Shown here one piece after another: positions 29,117-38,933 of a DNA stretch of 64,000 nucleotides. The DNA comes from Cytobacillus horneckiae. Its GTDB lineage: Bacteria; Bacillota; Bacilli; Bacillales; Cytobacillaceae. The stretch covers positions 62,001 through 126,000 of the forward strand of contig NZ_PISD01000007.1 in the NCBI RefSeq assembly GCF_002835735.1. The letters run 5' to 3'. The translations under genes were made by a program, and so were the position numbers. The first letter of the stretch is position 1, and each line of letters opens with the position of its first letter. The notes beneath the pieces were generated by a model that worked only from the letters and a program-made list of their open reading frames with translations, was not told the origin of the DNA and did no database searches.

Positions 29117-29998
29117 TTATTTTTTAACTTGGTTCATTACTTCTTCAGCGAAGTTATCTTCACGTTTTTCGATTCCTTCTCCAACTTCAAAACGAACGAA
29201 CTCACGGATTTTTCCGCCTTTAGAAGCAACGAATTTACCCACTTTTTCATCTGGATTTTTAACGAAAGCTTGATCGTTTACACAAACATCTTCGAAATAT
29301 TTGCTTAAGCGGCCTTCAACCATTTTTTCAACGATTTTTTCAGGTTTGCCTTCGTTTAATGCTTGTTGTTTAAGAACTTGACGCTCGCGTTCTACTTCTT
29401 CAGCAGAAACTTCGTCACGAGATACATATTTAGGGTTTAGTGCAGCGATATGCATAGAAACATCTTTAGCTGCTTCTTCATCAGTTGTTCCTTCAAGAAC
29501 TGTAAGAACGCCAATACGTCCGCCCATGTGAAGGTATGCACCGAAAGCATCATTATCAGTTTTTGTTTTTATTTCAAAGCGACGAAGTGTAAGTTTTTCA
29601 CCAATTTTAGCAATTGCAGAGTTGATATGAGTTTCAACAGTAGCACCATTGCTCATTGTTCCAGCTACAGCTTCTTCGATAGAAGCAGGCTTAGTGCTTA
29701 ATAAGTGGTCAGCTAATTCTTGTACTAAAGTTTGGAAACCTTCGTTTTTCGCAACGAAATCAGTTTCTGAGTTTACTTCAAGAATTACCGCTTCATTGCC
29801 ATCAACTTTAATTGTTGCTAAACCTTCAGCAGCAATACGATCGCCTTTTTTAGCAGCTTTTGCGATTCCTTTTTCACGAAGGAAGTCAATCGCTTTTTCC
29901 ATATCACCGTCTACTTCTTGAAGTGCTTTTTTACAATCCATCATTCCAGCACCTGTTTTTTCACGTAATTCTTTTACCATTTGTGCAGTAATTGCCAT
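29117..29998 (-). CDS. tsf: Elongation factor Ts
   Basis: EF-Ts recycles EF-Tu from its GDP form. The 293-aa protein opens [20 protein letters not shown] with the signature [20 protein letters not shown], and has the core TDFVAKN. It follows rpsB after a 299-bp gap holding the rpsB terminator (30245-30281); the remaining 240 bp is AT-rich with no ORF and no promoter that I could call. AGGAGG lies 5 nt before the ATG region. Confidence 0.97.
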   Translation of the reverse strand: MAITAQMVKELREKTGAGMMDCKKALQEVDGDMEKAIDFLREKGIAKAAKKGDRIAAEGLATIKVDGNEAVILEVNSETDFVAKNEGFQTLVQELADHLLSTKPASIEEAVAGTMSNGATVETHINSAIAKIGEKLTLRRFEIKTKTDNDAFGAYLHMGGRIGVLTVLEGTTDEEAAKDVSMHIAALNPKYVSRDEVSAEEVERERQVLKQQALNEGKPEKIVEKMVEGRLSKYFEDVCVNDQAFVKNPDEKVGKFVASKGGKIREFVRFEVGEGIEKREDNFAEEVMNQVKK

Positions 29999-30244
29999 TA
30001 TGGAATCCTCCTTATAATCGAGTATGTAATGATCGTCTTCATCATTTTATTTTAGAAAAACTGGCGTTTGCCAAGCCTTTCGGTAAACTCAAGCGATATT
30101 TTACCTAGTATCCATATTATTAACCAGATCTATTCGCTTTAATGTAATAACAAAGTTCAGCATGTTGATTAGTTAATCAAAAACAAATTTTATTTTCACA
30201 GCAGCTTCGCCTATGAATACAAATTGTTTAGTTTTTCCTTTAAA

Positions 30245-30281
30245 AAAAGGTGATAAAGGGTGCTCCCTATTATCACCTTTT
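30245..30281 (-). terminator. Terminator after rpsB
   Basis: An 11-bp stem, AAAAGGTGATA paired with TATCACCTTTT, extended by GGG/CCC after a small internal loop, with a 4-nt apical loop, running into TTTTTTT on the minus strand. It lies 17 bp after the rpsB stop. Confidence 0.92.
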
Positions 30282-30297
30282 AAATTACGCTTTTCAC

Positions 30298-31011
<714 letters not shown>

Positions 31012-31114
31012 CTAATGGTTTTTAGTTTCCTCCGCTCACATCATCTTCAGCTGGTAACTGTATAACAGCACCATCCAGCTAAATCAATAAGCGTGTGTAT
31101 TAACACCATTTGTT

Positions 31115-31143
31115 AATATAGCATATCTAGCGAATGTAGGCAA
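31115..31143 (-). promoter_or_regulatory. SigA promoter of rpsB
   Basis: TTGCCT (31143-31138), a 17-nt spacer and TATATT (31120-31115), with an extended TGC before the -10. The leader is about 110 nt and contains an imperfect stem with AGCTGG/CCAGCT arms about 65 nt before the rpsB start. Confidence 0.65.
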
Positions 31144-31153
31144 GTTTTTATGT

Positions 31154-31681
31154 TTAAATTTGCCGAAACTTTAATAGAAGTTCTATTTCTGTTTCGCCTT
31201 TATTCAATTTTTTTGCGATTTCAGTAATAGACAATCCTTCAGATTGTAAAAGAACAGCCTGATTTAATAAACTCGATTCTGTCACTTTATCGACAATTTT
31301 ATCGGTAGATATTCCTTGATCTTGTCCGTTTTGATTTTCCCCATCCTTATCACTTCTTGTACTTTTCCTATAAGCATCAACTGCTTGCAATGTTTTTGCT
31401 TTATCTAAATTTATTTCAAAGGGAAGTTCTTCGTTCTTTGCCTCTTCAGCGAGTTCATCTTCAGCAGCATTGTCACGCGGCTTGATTCTATCTAGAAATG
31501 CATCATTTTCTTCTTTCATTTCAACCATAAAATGAGAAAGCATTTCCTCCATCATCTCAATGTTTCTTTCCTGTGTTTTCTCCGCCTCTAATAGCCGATT
31601 CTGCCTCAAATATAAAAGCAAAATCGCTGCAAACGCTAAAATATTTAATATAAGGCTTATAGTAAGTAAAAAGCTGCTCAT
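31154..31681 (-). CDS. swrB: SwrB (YlxL) swarming regulator
   Basis: SwrB is a small membrane-anchored protein that in B. subtilis promotes flagellar type III export activation and SigD activity. The 175-aa protein has one N-terminal membrane segment (residues 4-24), a short helical acidic middle and a C-terminal ~40-residue conserved tail (LLNQAVLLQSEGLSITEIAK, then LNKGETEIELLLKF) resembling a small HTH-like motif. It is the last fla/che gene. The 122-bp gap to fapA shows nothing else. Confidence 0.85.
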   Translation of the reverse strand: MSSFLLTISLILNILAFAAILLLYLRQNRLLEAEKTQERNIEMMEEMLSHFMVEMKEENDAFLDRIKPRDNAAEDELAEEAKNEELPFEINLDKAKTLQAVDAYRKSTRSDKDGENQNGQDQGISTDKIVDKVTESSLLNQAVLLQSEGLSITEIAKKLNKGETEIELLLKFRQI

Positions 31682-31803
31682 CCTATCCCTCTATCCGTTG
31701 CCTTAAGCACAGTTGTTCGCTCCATTCGCTGCTTTAAAGCTTCATGAATTCCTTAAATTATGTATGTTTTCTTCCGCCGTTTTAGGTTTGATTAGTTTGT
31801 ACA

Positions 31804-33159
31804 TTAATCGCTTGTACGACAAACTCCCGATTGTAAAAAAAAGACTTTTACCTGCTTGTGCTTTTGTTTAAAATTTTTCGCATATTTCCCAAAATTAACT
31901 TTCACATGTGGATAAATCGAGCCATATACATATAAACACACGTTTTTATGCGATTGAATTTCGCCTTTTAAACGATTATGCTCATCCGTAAGCTTGCTGA
32001 TTTGAGATAGGAGGTGTTGTTTCGTTGTTTTTTGTTTCATTAATAAATGTCTCTGCTTTTCAGATAGCCTGCCTGTTACAGAAGCGGCCTTATGGCTTTT
32101 TTCTTCAAGCTTAATTAATTTATTTATTAATACATTAAGCTTAATCAATTCCTCATTAATATCATTAAGCCTGGAACTTTCATCTTGTACTTCAAGAAGA
32201 TTAAATACAGTATTAGTAAATGAGTGATTGCCAGCATCTTTCACATGTATGCTCACTCTTGAAGAAAGAGAGCCACCGATCACAACAGCTTGATGCGAGA
32301 GGATACTTCCCTTCGCTTCTACGTCACTATGCAAAATAGACTTATGCACGTATACGTTTTCCCCGGCCTTTACGATTGCTTGATTTAAATAGTTCACATT
32401 AATGTTGCCTTTTGCTGTTATCAGGCCAGAATTCCCTCCTGATATTCCACCGCTTATAATAATATTTCCTTCTGCAAGCAGGGTTGAATTTTCGACCATC
32501 CCATATATCTTAATGTCACCTTCAGCTTCAATTTGGCAACCAGTTGAAACATTGCCCGTAATGATTACATTCCCATTAAACTGGAGCTTTCCATTTGCAG
32601 GAACAAGATCACCTTCAACTATGTGCACTGGATTAACCGATAAAAATTTATCAGTCAAACTTATTTCACCATCTATCAACGAAAAAAACTGCTGCTGATG
32701 ACGAATAACATTTTTGCCAGGTTCGATTTTTAAATCCCCGCCTGGTTTAGGCCGAATGGTTTCACCATAAACATTCATCCCGTCAAATCCTGGTGTAGCA
32801 GGGATTACAGTTGCAATAATACTTCCGTTATCCACTTTAGATGTATATGAATCATTTAAGTAATTCAACCGATTTCTTCGTCCGCTTTGCTTGCTATATT
32901 CCTCCTTAACGAGATAGGCATCCATTCCATCTTTTGCAGGTATTCCTTCTGCAATCACAAGTGGAAAACACAATTTATTTGGAAAATCACATATCTCATT
33001 TATCAACTTATCGTTCAATCCGAAGGTAACCCCTTCCTCTTCTATGAACCTTATGAGATCAGCTTTTGAATATGCCTTTTCAGATTCAGGGATATTAAGC
33101 TTGTCCAACACAGCCTTCAGACAATCACTGGATACCTTTAAAGTAAAGATCCCCTTCAT
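31804..33159 (-). CDS. fapA: FapA family (DUF342) protein
   Basis: A FapA/DUF342 family protein of 451 aa. The N-terminal region and the core (TVIPATPGFDGMNVYGETIR, then KPGGDLKIEPGKNV) match the family. A right-handed beta-helix-like stretch follows (VEGDLVPANGKLQFNGNVII, GNIIISGGISGGNSGLITAK), then a coiled-coil at about residues 320-400. FapA is linked to flagellar assembly in Vibrio and polymer functions elsewhere; its role in bacilli is not established. It lies between sigD and swrB, a place where B. subtilis has no such gene. The ATG at 33159 has GAGGGG 7 nt upstream. The unusual C-terminus (FFLQSGVCRTSD) follows no motif I know. Confidence 0.85.
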   Translation of the reverse strand: MKGIFTLKVSSDCLKAVLDKLNIPESEKAYSKADLIRFIEEEGVTFGLNDKLINEICDFPNKLCFPLVIAEGIPAKDGMDAYLVKEEYSKQSGRRNRLNYLNDSYTSKVDNGSIIATVIPATPGFDGMNVYGETIRPKPGGDLKIEPGKNVIRHQQQFFSLIDGEISLTDKFLSVNPVHIVEGDLVPANGKLQFNGNVIITGNVSTGCQIEAEGDIKIYGMVENSTLLAEGNIIISGGISGGNSGLITAKGNINVNYLNQAIVKAGENVYVHKSILHSDVEAKGSILSHQAVVIGGSLSSRVSIHVKDAGNHSFTNTVFNLLEVQDESSRLNDINEELIKLNVLINKLIKLEEKSHKAASVTGRLSEKQRHLLMKQKTTKQHLLSQISKLTDEHNRLKGEIQSHKNVCLYVYGSIYPHVKVNFGKYAKNFKQKHKQVKVFFLQSGVCRTSD

Positions 33160-33190
33160 CACTTTTCCCCTCTTTTCCCAGAGCCATTGC

Positions 33191-33946
33191 CTAAATTACT
33201 TTTTCTAAAGAATTTTTCAGCTTAAAGATCGCCTTTGTATGTATTTGAGAGATTCTTGAAGTTGATAAGCTCATAACCTCTCCAATTTCTGTCAATGTTA
33301 ATTCCTCTTTATAAAATAAGCTAATGACTAACTGCTCTTTTTCATTCAGCTGAGAAATTCGTTCGCTAAGTTCACTTATGATTTCTCCTTTAAGTAATTG
33401 CTTCTCAGGCTGTATTGCTTTATCATCCTGTATCACGAAAGAAAAATCATCATAATCATTATCAGCAGGTTTTTCATCAATTGAGAGAATATTAGCCATA
33501 AACTGTTCGTTCATAATTGAATAAACCTCTTTAACTGGCATATTCACTTCAAGTGCAATCTCATCTACAGTAACATTTCTCATATGCAGCTGTTCAAGTT
33601 TCTCAATCGCTGCCTCGACTTTTTTGGTTTTATCACGTGTGCTTCTTGAAAGCCAATCTTCTTTTCTTAGTCCGTCAAGAATCGCTCCTCTGACACGAAA
33701 AGATGCGTATGTATCAAATTTCAAATCCCGATTAGGATCATATTTTTCCAAAGCATCAAACAACCCGATCATTCCTAAACTTGTGAGTTCATCTCGTGCG
33801 ACATTTTTCGGAAGGCCAACTGAAATACGCTGCACATGATAACTAACAAGAGGCATATATTTTTTCACAAGATAATTACCACAATCAGCATCTCTAGAAC
33901 ACACCCATTTATCCCATGCTTGTTCTTCTGTCACTTGTTGTATCAT
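33191..33946 (-). CDS. sigD: RNA polymerase sigma factor SigD
   Basis: SigD (sigma-28) transcribes flagellin, motility and autolysin genes and is held off by FlgM. Region 2 includes RDLKFDTYASFRVRGAILDG and region 4 includes LTEIGEVMSLSTSRISQIHT, both diagnostic. I use ATG 33946 (MIQQVTEEQAW, 251 aa), which aligns with the B. subtilis start. It has no good SD; a TTG at 33964 has AGGG 7 nt upstream and would add six residues. The 206-bp gap to cheD contains a strong AAGGAGGTG near 34020 followed by a short frame that stops two codons before that TTG. Confidence 0.93.
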   Translation of the reverse strand: MIQQVTEEQAWDKWVCSRDADCGNYLVKKYMPLVSYHVQRISVGLPKNVARDELTSLGMIGLFDALEKYDPNRDLKFDTYASFRVRGAILDGLRKEDWLSRSTRDKTKKVEAAIEKLEQLHMRNVTVDEIALEVNMPVKEVYSIMNEQFMANILSIDEKPADNDYDDFSFVIQDDKAIQPEKQLLKGEIISELSERISQLNEKEQLVISLFYKEELTLTEIGEVMSLSTSRISQIHTKAIFKLKNSLEKVI

Positions 33947-34152
33947 GCAGAATTCCGGCGGCAAACATCATTCCCTGTCTAATGTTATTGCTACAAGAAA
34001 AGATAGTTGCAGCCAGAAAGACACCTCCTTCAATGAATTATTTTTATCGGTTAAAATGAATCTAGGAAATTAGACTTCTATTAAAAGTATATCAAGAAAA
34101 ATCGTCTGATTGATTATTTTTTCACCATACTTTATACCTATATTGATTTCCA

Positions 34153-34650
34153 TTAAATATATTTTACATTTTGACTGACCGTTCTAATCATCAAAAGGCT
34201 GTTTTCAGGATTGAATTCTATTGTTCTGCCGCTGCTTCCACCGGTATCTTCGGCCACAATAGAGATTTCCAGTGAACTTAGAACCATTTTTACCGCTTCG
34301 ATATTTCGGTTGCCGATTCTAATTAGGTCATTGCCTGATGTAAACTTAAACATTTGAGCCCCACCGGCTATTTTTGCCTGCAGGCAGGACCTTCTAGCAC
34401 CATTTTGACTTAATACAATGGCCAAATGACGAATGCCTGTATCTGCAAATTTGGCTGGATTCAATTGGCCTGATTTGGCTAGTGAAGAGTTTGGAAGCAT
34501 TATGTGAACAAGACCAGCTATTTTCCTGCCTTCATCATATAATACAATTCCGACACAAGAGCCTAAACCTGATGTTCTGATAATCTGGGGAGATTTCACA
34601 ATATTCATATCAGCAATTCCGACTTTTACGATTTCCATCATTTCGCTCAT
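34153..34650 (-). CDS. cheD: Chemoreceptor glutamine deamidase CheD
   Basis: CheD deamidates receptor glutamines and, with CheC, tunes CheA activity. The 165-aa protein has the catalytic Cys in RTSGLGSCVGIVLYD and the conserved GLVHIMLPNS with the catalytic His, plus KIAGGAQMFKF and DTGGSSGRTIEF. Its ATG overlaps the cheC stop by 4 nt. The neighbouring cheC encodes its partner. Sequence is typical of the family. Confidence 0.96.
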   Translation of the reverse strand: MSEMMEIVKVGIADMNIVKSPQIIRTSGLGSCVGIVLYDEGRKIAGLVHIMLPNSSLAKSGQLNPAKFADTGIRHLAIVLSQNGARRSCLQAKIAGGAQMFKFTSGNDLIRIGNRNIEAVKMVLSSLEISIVAEDTGGSSGRTIEFNPENSLLMIRTVSQNVKYI

Positions 34651-35297
34651 TTATCACTGACCTCAATTGCATGAAATAGTTTCTCATAGGATGGGTTATC
34701 TAATATAAATAATAAGTTACAGTCAATTACCGTTTGGTTATATTCGGCTTCAAACAAAGATGTATTAATAACGAGGACAACATCGCTTGCCTGTGAAAGC
34801 TCTATCAACCCAAAGCTGATTAGCGCACCTGCCATATCCACATTAATTGATGGTACAGTTGGGTACATTGGTAATTTAGTTAAATCGGATATTGCAGATA
34901 TAAATGCACCTAATATGATATTGGCCACTTCTTTCAGAACAGAAACACTCATCCTATCACGTAAGCTTGTATAATCAGCACCTTGTTTTTCCAGCATTTC
35001 TGATGCCATTTTTTCTGCTTGTTCTACCGTTAATAAACAGAATAAATTCCCTGAAATTTCTCCATCCACCCGTAAGTATAGGCCAACAACTGTATTCTCC
35101 GGACCGCCTGTAATTTCCAGTGCCTCCTGAAAGGTCAAGACATTAACAAAAGGCACCTTCATTTCTATCCTTTTATTAAACATTGTAGAAAGCGCTGTAG
35201 CTGCATGCCCAGCACCAATGTTCCCAACTTCCTTTATTAAGTCTAATCTTTCATTAGATAAACAGCTAAAGCTTTTACAAGAAGAATCAATGACCAA
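34647..35297 (-). CDS. cheC: CheY-P phosphatase CheC
   Basis: CheC hydrolyses CheY-P and binds CheD. Two phosphatase helices are visible: RLDLIKEVGNIGAGHAATAL and SVLKEVANIILGAFISAIS, both with the E-x2-N pattern. The 216-aa protein begins at TTG 35297, with a weak GAGG 9 nt upstream, one nucleotide after the cheW stop; a later start cannot be excluded. FliY in this operon has the same fold. Confidence 0.93.
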   Translation of the reverse strand: MVIDSSCKSFSCLSNERLDLIKEVGNIGAGHAATALSTMFNKRIEMKVPFVNVLTFQEALEITGGPENTVVGLYLRVDGEISGNLFCLLTVEQAEKMASEMLEKQGADYTSLRDRMSVSVLKEVANIILGAFISAISDLTKLPMYPTVPSINVDMAGALISFGLIELSQASDVVLVINTSLFEAEYNQTVIDCNLLFILDNPSYEKLFHAIEVSDK

Positions 35298-35298
35298 T

Positions 35299-35745
35299 TC
35301 AACTCGCCTCTTCTATCGCTAATACTTTATCTAAATCGATTAGTATGAGTAAACGGCTGTCTAATTTTGCAACAGCTTGAATGTAATCTGCCACTTCTGC
35401 CCCAATCACCTCAGGAGAAGGTTCAAGCGCGTCTTCTGGAATATCTATCACATCATTGGCAGAGTCTACAACTAAACCAACTTCAATTTCATTCATCACC
35501 GCAATGATCACGCGTGTGTTTTCATTATACGAAGCTTCTTCCAGATCAAACCTGCTTCTTAAATCAATAATCGGTACAACGATTCCCCGAAGATTTATGA
35601 CACCTTTTACAAATTTTTCAGTGCCGGGAACTCTTGTAATATGGTTAACCTTCTCGATCGATAGCACTTCATTGACTTTTATTGCATATTCCTTTTCTTT
35701 CAATTTAAAAACAATTAATTTAATCGTACTTGAGATTGTCTCCAC
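35299..35745 (-). CDS. cheW: Chemotaxis coupling protein CheW
   Basis: CheW couples receptors to CheA. The 148-aa CheW domain has KEYAIKVNEVLSIEK and KFVKGVINLRGIVVPIIDLR, the receptor-binding core. The start is GTG 35745 (METISSTIKL), with the SD AAGGA adjacent to it and a stronger AAGGAG 13 nt upstream. It is downstream of cheA by 56 bp. Confidence 0.93.
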   Translation of the reverse strand: METISSTIKLIVFKLKEKEYAIKVNEVLSIEKVNHITRVPGTEKFVKGVINLRGIVVPIIDLRSRFDLEEASYNENTRVIIAVMNEIEVGLVVDSANDVIDIPEDALEPSPEVIGAEVADYIQAVAKLDSRLLILIDLDKVLAIEEAS

Positions 35746-35801
35746 TTCCTTTATCTCACTCCTTTTTATTGAGATGATCTAACCATTTCATTTAGGTAAA
35801 T

Positions 35802-37817
35802 CTACTTAATTAAAGCATTGCAATCGATAATCAAAGCTACTTGACCATCGCCCAAAATAGTTGCACCTGATATCGCAAATACATTCGTTAAGTAATTTCC
35901 TAGTGACTTAAGGACAATTTCCTGTTGGCCAATAAAGGAATTAACAACAATACCTGCTAATTTATCACCTTTGCGCACAATAACTACTGACAAAGTTTCT
36001 TCATTTTCAGCATAAGTGTGATTAATCTCAAAAATATCTTTTAAAAATATGAGAGGAACAACCTTTCCTCTAAAGTCAATCACTTGCTGACTATGAGTGT
36101 GCAATATGTCTTCTCGTTTCACTATCGCAGTTTCTATAATTGAAGACAACGGTATTGCATATTTTTCATTTTGTATTTCGACAAGCATAGCAGATATGAT
36201 TGATAATGTTAGAGGCAGTACGATTGAAAATGTGGAGCCATTTCCTTCATTAGAATCAATTGATACAGTTCCTCCTAGAGATTCAATTGTATTCCTAACA
36301 ACATCCAGTCCTACCCCTCTGCCAGAAACATCGGATATTTTATCTGCAGTAGAAAAGCCGGAAGAAAAAATCAAATTATAAATCTCCTGCTGAGATAATC
36401 CAACCATCTCCTGCTCAGTGATAATTCCTTTTGATAAAGCTTTTCTTAATATTTGATCTTTATTAATGCCAGCGCCATCATCTGAAATTTCAATAAATAT
36501 ATGGTTTCCGCTGTGGTAGGCTTTAAGAATAACCGTTCCTTCCTCTGGCTTACCTTTTGATCGCCTTTCTTCTGGTGTTTCAATTCCATGATCAATGGCA
36601 TTTCTAAGTAAATGAACAAGCGGATCACCAATTTCATCTATTACCGTTCGATCAAGCTCTGTTTCTGCACCGATAATTTCCAAATTGATTTTTTTGTGTA
36701 AATCTCTAGCTAGCTGTCTAACCATGCGCGGGAAACGATTAAAAACAGTTTCTACAGGAACCATGCGCATATTCAGAATAATATTTTGCAAGTCCGCCGA
36801 AATTCTCGACATATGCTCGACTGTTTCTTGTAACTCTTGATTATTTAGCTCCTGAGAAATTTGCACAAGCCGGCCGCGATCTATAACCAATTCTTCAAAA
36901 AGATTCATTAAAATATCTAATCTTTCTATATTGACACGAATAGTTTTATTCGTCGGTTGCTTGATGGATTGAACCGTTTCCTCTTCACTGCGAATTGGCT
37001 TTTGATTCTCTGTATCTACTATAGAAGCACCTGCTTTTATGTTTGTCTCTTGTACAGGAGAATTAAATGCTTTGATTTCCACATTTTCAATTTCAGAGAT
37101 TTTTAATAAGGCAGACTTTAAACTGTCTTTTTCTTCATTGGTCACAACTGTAACAGAGAAAGATTGCTCAAATTGCTCTTCTTCCAACTCTGTTGTCGAT
37201 GGGGAAGACTTTACAATTTCACCATTTTTCTCCAGCACTTCAAAAACCATATATACCCTTGCTGCTTTCAACAAACAGTCTTCTGTTAACGTAATGTCCA
37301 CTTCATATGTATTGTAGCCAAGCTCTTTAGACTGCATAATGATGGTCATTTCATAATCATCATAATCTATTGCTGAATAGCTGTCTTTTGACTGCTCCAG
37401 AGCATCTTCCTGGGCAGATTGAACAGCATCTAAACCTTTGCCGTCTTCAATGATTTTGAGCTTTTGCACAACTTCTGTTACATCCATCTTTCCGTCGCCG
37501 CCACTTGCAATCGATTCTATCATCGCCTCAAGATGATCAACTGATAGAAATACCACATCGAGAATATGACTATCCACTTTTATTTTTTTATTACGAATAG
37601 CGTCCAGTACATTTTCCATCTGGTGGGTTAAATTAGCTAAATCCTCATAGCCCATAGTAGCGGACATTCCTTTTAAAGTATGGGCAGACCTAAATATTTC
37701 ATTTACAAGTTGTAAATCTGCAGGATTTTTCTCTAATTCTAATAATAATTGATTGCATGCCTGTAAATGCTCTTTACTTTCTTCAATGAATACTTCTAAG
37801 TATTGGCTCATTTCCAT
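35802..37817 (-). CDS. cheA: Chemotaxis histidine kinase CheA
   Basis: CheA autophosphorylates and passes phosphate to CheY and CheB. Domain order over 671 aa: Hpt P1 with the phosphorylated His in RSAHTLKGMSATMG (His46), P2, P3 dimerisation, HATPase with NAIDHGIETPEERR, DDGAGIN and SDVSGRGVGLDVVR, and the C-terminal CheW-like P5. ATG 37817 (MEMSQYLEVF) aligns with B. subtilis CheA (672 aa) and has GGGAGTG 9 nt upstream; 37829 is a GTG inside the SD. Confidence 0.96.
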   Translation of the reverse strand: MEMSQYLEVFIEESKEHLQACNQLLLELEKNPADLQLVNEIFRSAHTLKGMSATMGYEDLANLTHQMENVLDAIRNKKIKVDSHILDVVFLSVDHLEAMIESIASGGDGKMDVTEVVQKLKIIEDGKGLDAVQSAQEDALEQSKDSYSAIDYDDYEMTIIMQSKELGYNTYEVDITLTEDCLLKAARVYMVFEVLEKNGEIVKSSPSTTELEEEQFEQSFSVTVVTNEEKDSLKSALLKISEIENVEIKAFNSPVQETNIKAGASIVDTENQKPIRSEEETVQSIKQPTNKTIRVNIERLDILMNLFEELVIDRGRLVQISQELNNQELQETVEHMSRISADLQNIILNMRMVPVETVFNRFPRMVRQLARDLHKKINLEIIGAETELDRTVIDEIGDPLVHLLRNAIDHGIETPEERRSKGKPEEGTVILKAYHSGNHIFIEISDDGAGINKDQILRKALSKGIITEQEMVGLSQQEIYNLIFSSGFSTADKISDVSGRGVGLDVVRNTIESLGGTVSIDSNEGNGSTFSIVLPLTLSIISAMLVEIQNEKYAIPLSSIIETAIVKREDILHTHSQQVIDFRGKVVPLIFLKDIFEINHTYAENEETLSVVIVRKGDKLAGIVVNSFIGQQEIVLKSLGNYLTNVFAISGATILGDGQVALIIDCNALIK

Positions 37818-37839
37818 ATTTTTTCGCACTCCCTGGCTT

Positions 37840-38928
37840 TTAAACGTATTTCAAAATAGTCTCAGCAATTTTATTAATTGGTTTAACCTCGTCAACTAGT
37901 TTAGTAGAAATAGCAGCTTTTGGCATACCGTAAACGATAGCAGTTTCTTCTGATTCTGCAATTACTTTTACAGAGGCATCTATTTTTAACAGCTGAACTC
38001 CTTTTGCACCATCAGATCCCATCCCGGTCATGATGACAGCAACCTTTGAATATCCGATAACTTGGCTGATAGATTCAAAAAGCACATCCACTGAAGGTCT
38101 ATGGCCATTCACAGGTGGCGTTTCTGTTATTAATGCAGTCAGTCCATGATTTTTATGTTCGACTGACAAATGGTAGCCGCCAGGTGCAATATAAGCTACA
38201 CCTTTTTTCAGCTTTTCTCCATCCTCTGCTTCCTTGACAGATATTTCGGATAGCTGATTCAATCTATTTGCTAGCGATTTTGTAAACTTAGCAGGCATAT
38301 GCTGGACAATTAATATAATGGCATTAATTTCTTTAGGAAGTTTCTCCACTACTTTTTGCAATGCCATCGGTCCGCCTGTAGAGGTACCTATACATATAAT
38401 AGATGGAATATGGTCCTTTTGCATTATAATTCGCTGTTTTGATTCTAGTTCTATATTACTATATTCTATTTGTTTTTTTACAGATTTTTTAATATTAATA
38501 GATGTACTTGCCAGCTCTTTGATATTTGCTGCATTGGCAGCTTTAATTTTTTCAATTAACTCTTGCTTGATTTTCACTAAATCCAATGAAATTGGTCCTG
38601 ATGGCTTTGCAATAAAATCAAAGGCACCATATCTCATAGCTAGAATTGTATTGTCTGCGTTTACCTTTGTTGTACTTGAAAGCATAATCACAGGAACCGG
38701 AAATCGCTGCATGATTTGCTTTAAACAATCAAGGCCATTCATCACAGGCATCTCAATATCGAGCGTTACTACATCTGGCTTATACTGCTCTATTTTTTTT
38801 AAGCCTTCTTCACCATTTCTTGCAGTTCCTATCACTTCGATTCTGCTATCTTCAGATAAAAAATCAGTAATTAGCTTTCTCATAAAAGCAGAGTCGTCAA
38901 TAATAAGCACTTTTATATTCTTCAACAT
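37840..38928 (-). CDS. cheB: Receptor methylesterase CheB
   Basis: CheB demethylates receptors and deamidates them. The receiver domain has DDSAFMRKL and the phosphoacceptor Asp57 in TLDIEMPVMNG; the methylesterase domain has the Ser in CIGTSTGGPMAL, the His in VQHMPAKFT and the Asp in GMGSDGAKG. ATG 38928 (MLKNIKVLII, 362 aa) has GGAAGG 8 nt upstream; a GTG at 38934 overlaps the flhG stop. The gene order cheB-cheA-cheW-cheC-cheD is the B. subtilis one. Confidence 0.95.
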   Translation of the reverse strand: MLKNIKVLIIDDSAFMRKLITDFLSEDSRIEVIGTARNGEEGLKKIEQYKPDVVTLDIEMPVMNGLDCLKQIMQRFPVPVIMLSSTTKVNADNTILAMRYGAFDFIAKPSGPISLDLVKIKQELIEKIKAANAANIKELASTSINIKKSVKKQIEYSNIELESKQRIIMQKDHIPSIICIGTSTGGPMALQKVVEKLPKEINAIILIVQHMPAKFTKSLANRLNQLSEISVKEAEDGEKLKKGVAYIAPGGYHLSVEHKNHGLTALITETPPVNGHRPSVDVLFESISQVIGYSKVAVIMTGMGSDGAKGVQLLKIDASVKVIAESEETAIVYGMPKAAISTKLVDEVKPINKIAETILKYV

Positions 38929-38933
38929 TCCCA

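Noticed and set aside
34041-34077. CCGATAAA on the minus strand before sigD as a SigD -10
   Set aside because: The nearest TAAT-like -35 is 18 nt away instead of about 15 and does not match TAAA; not enough for a call.
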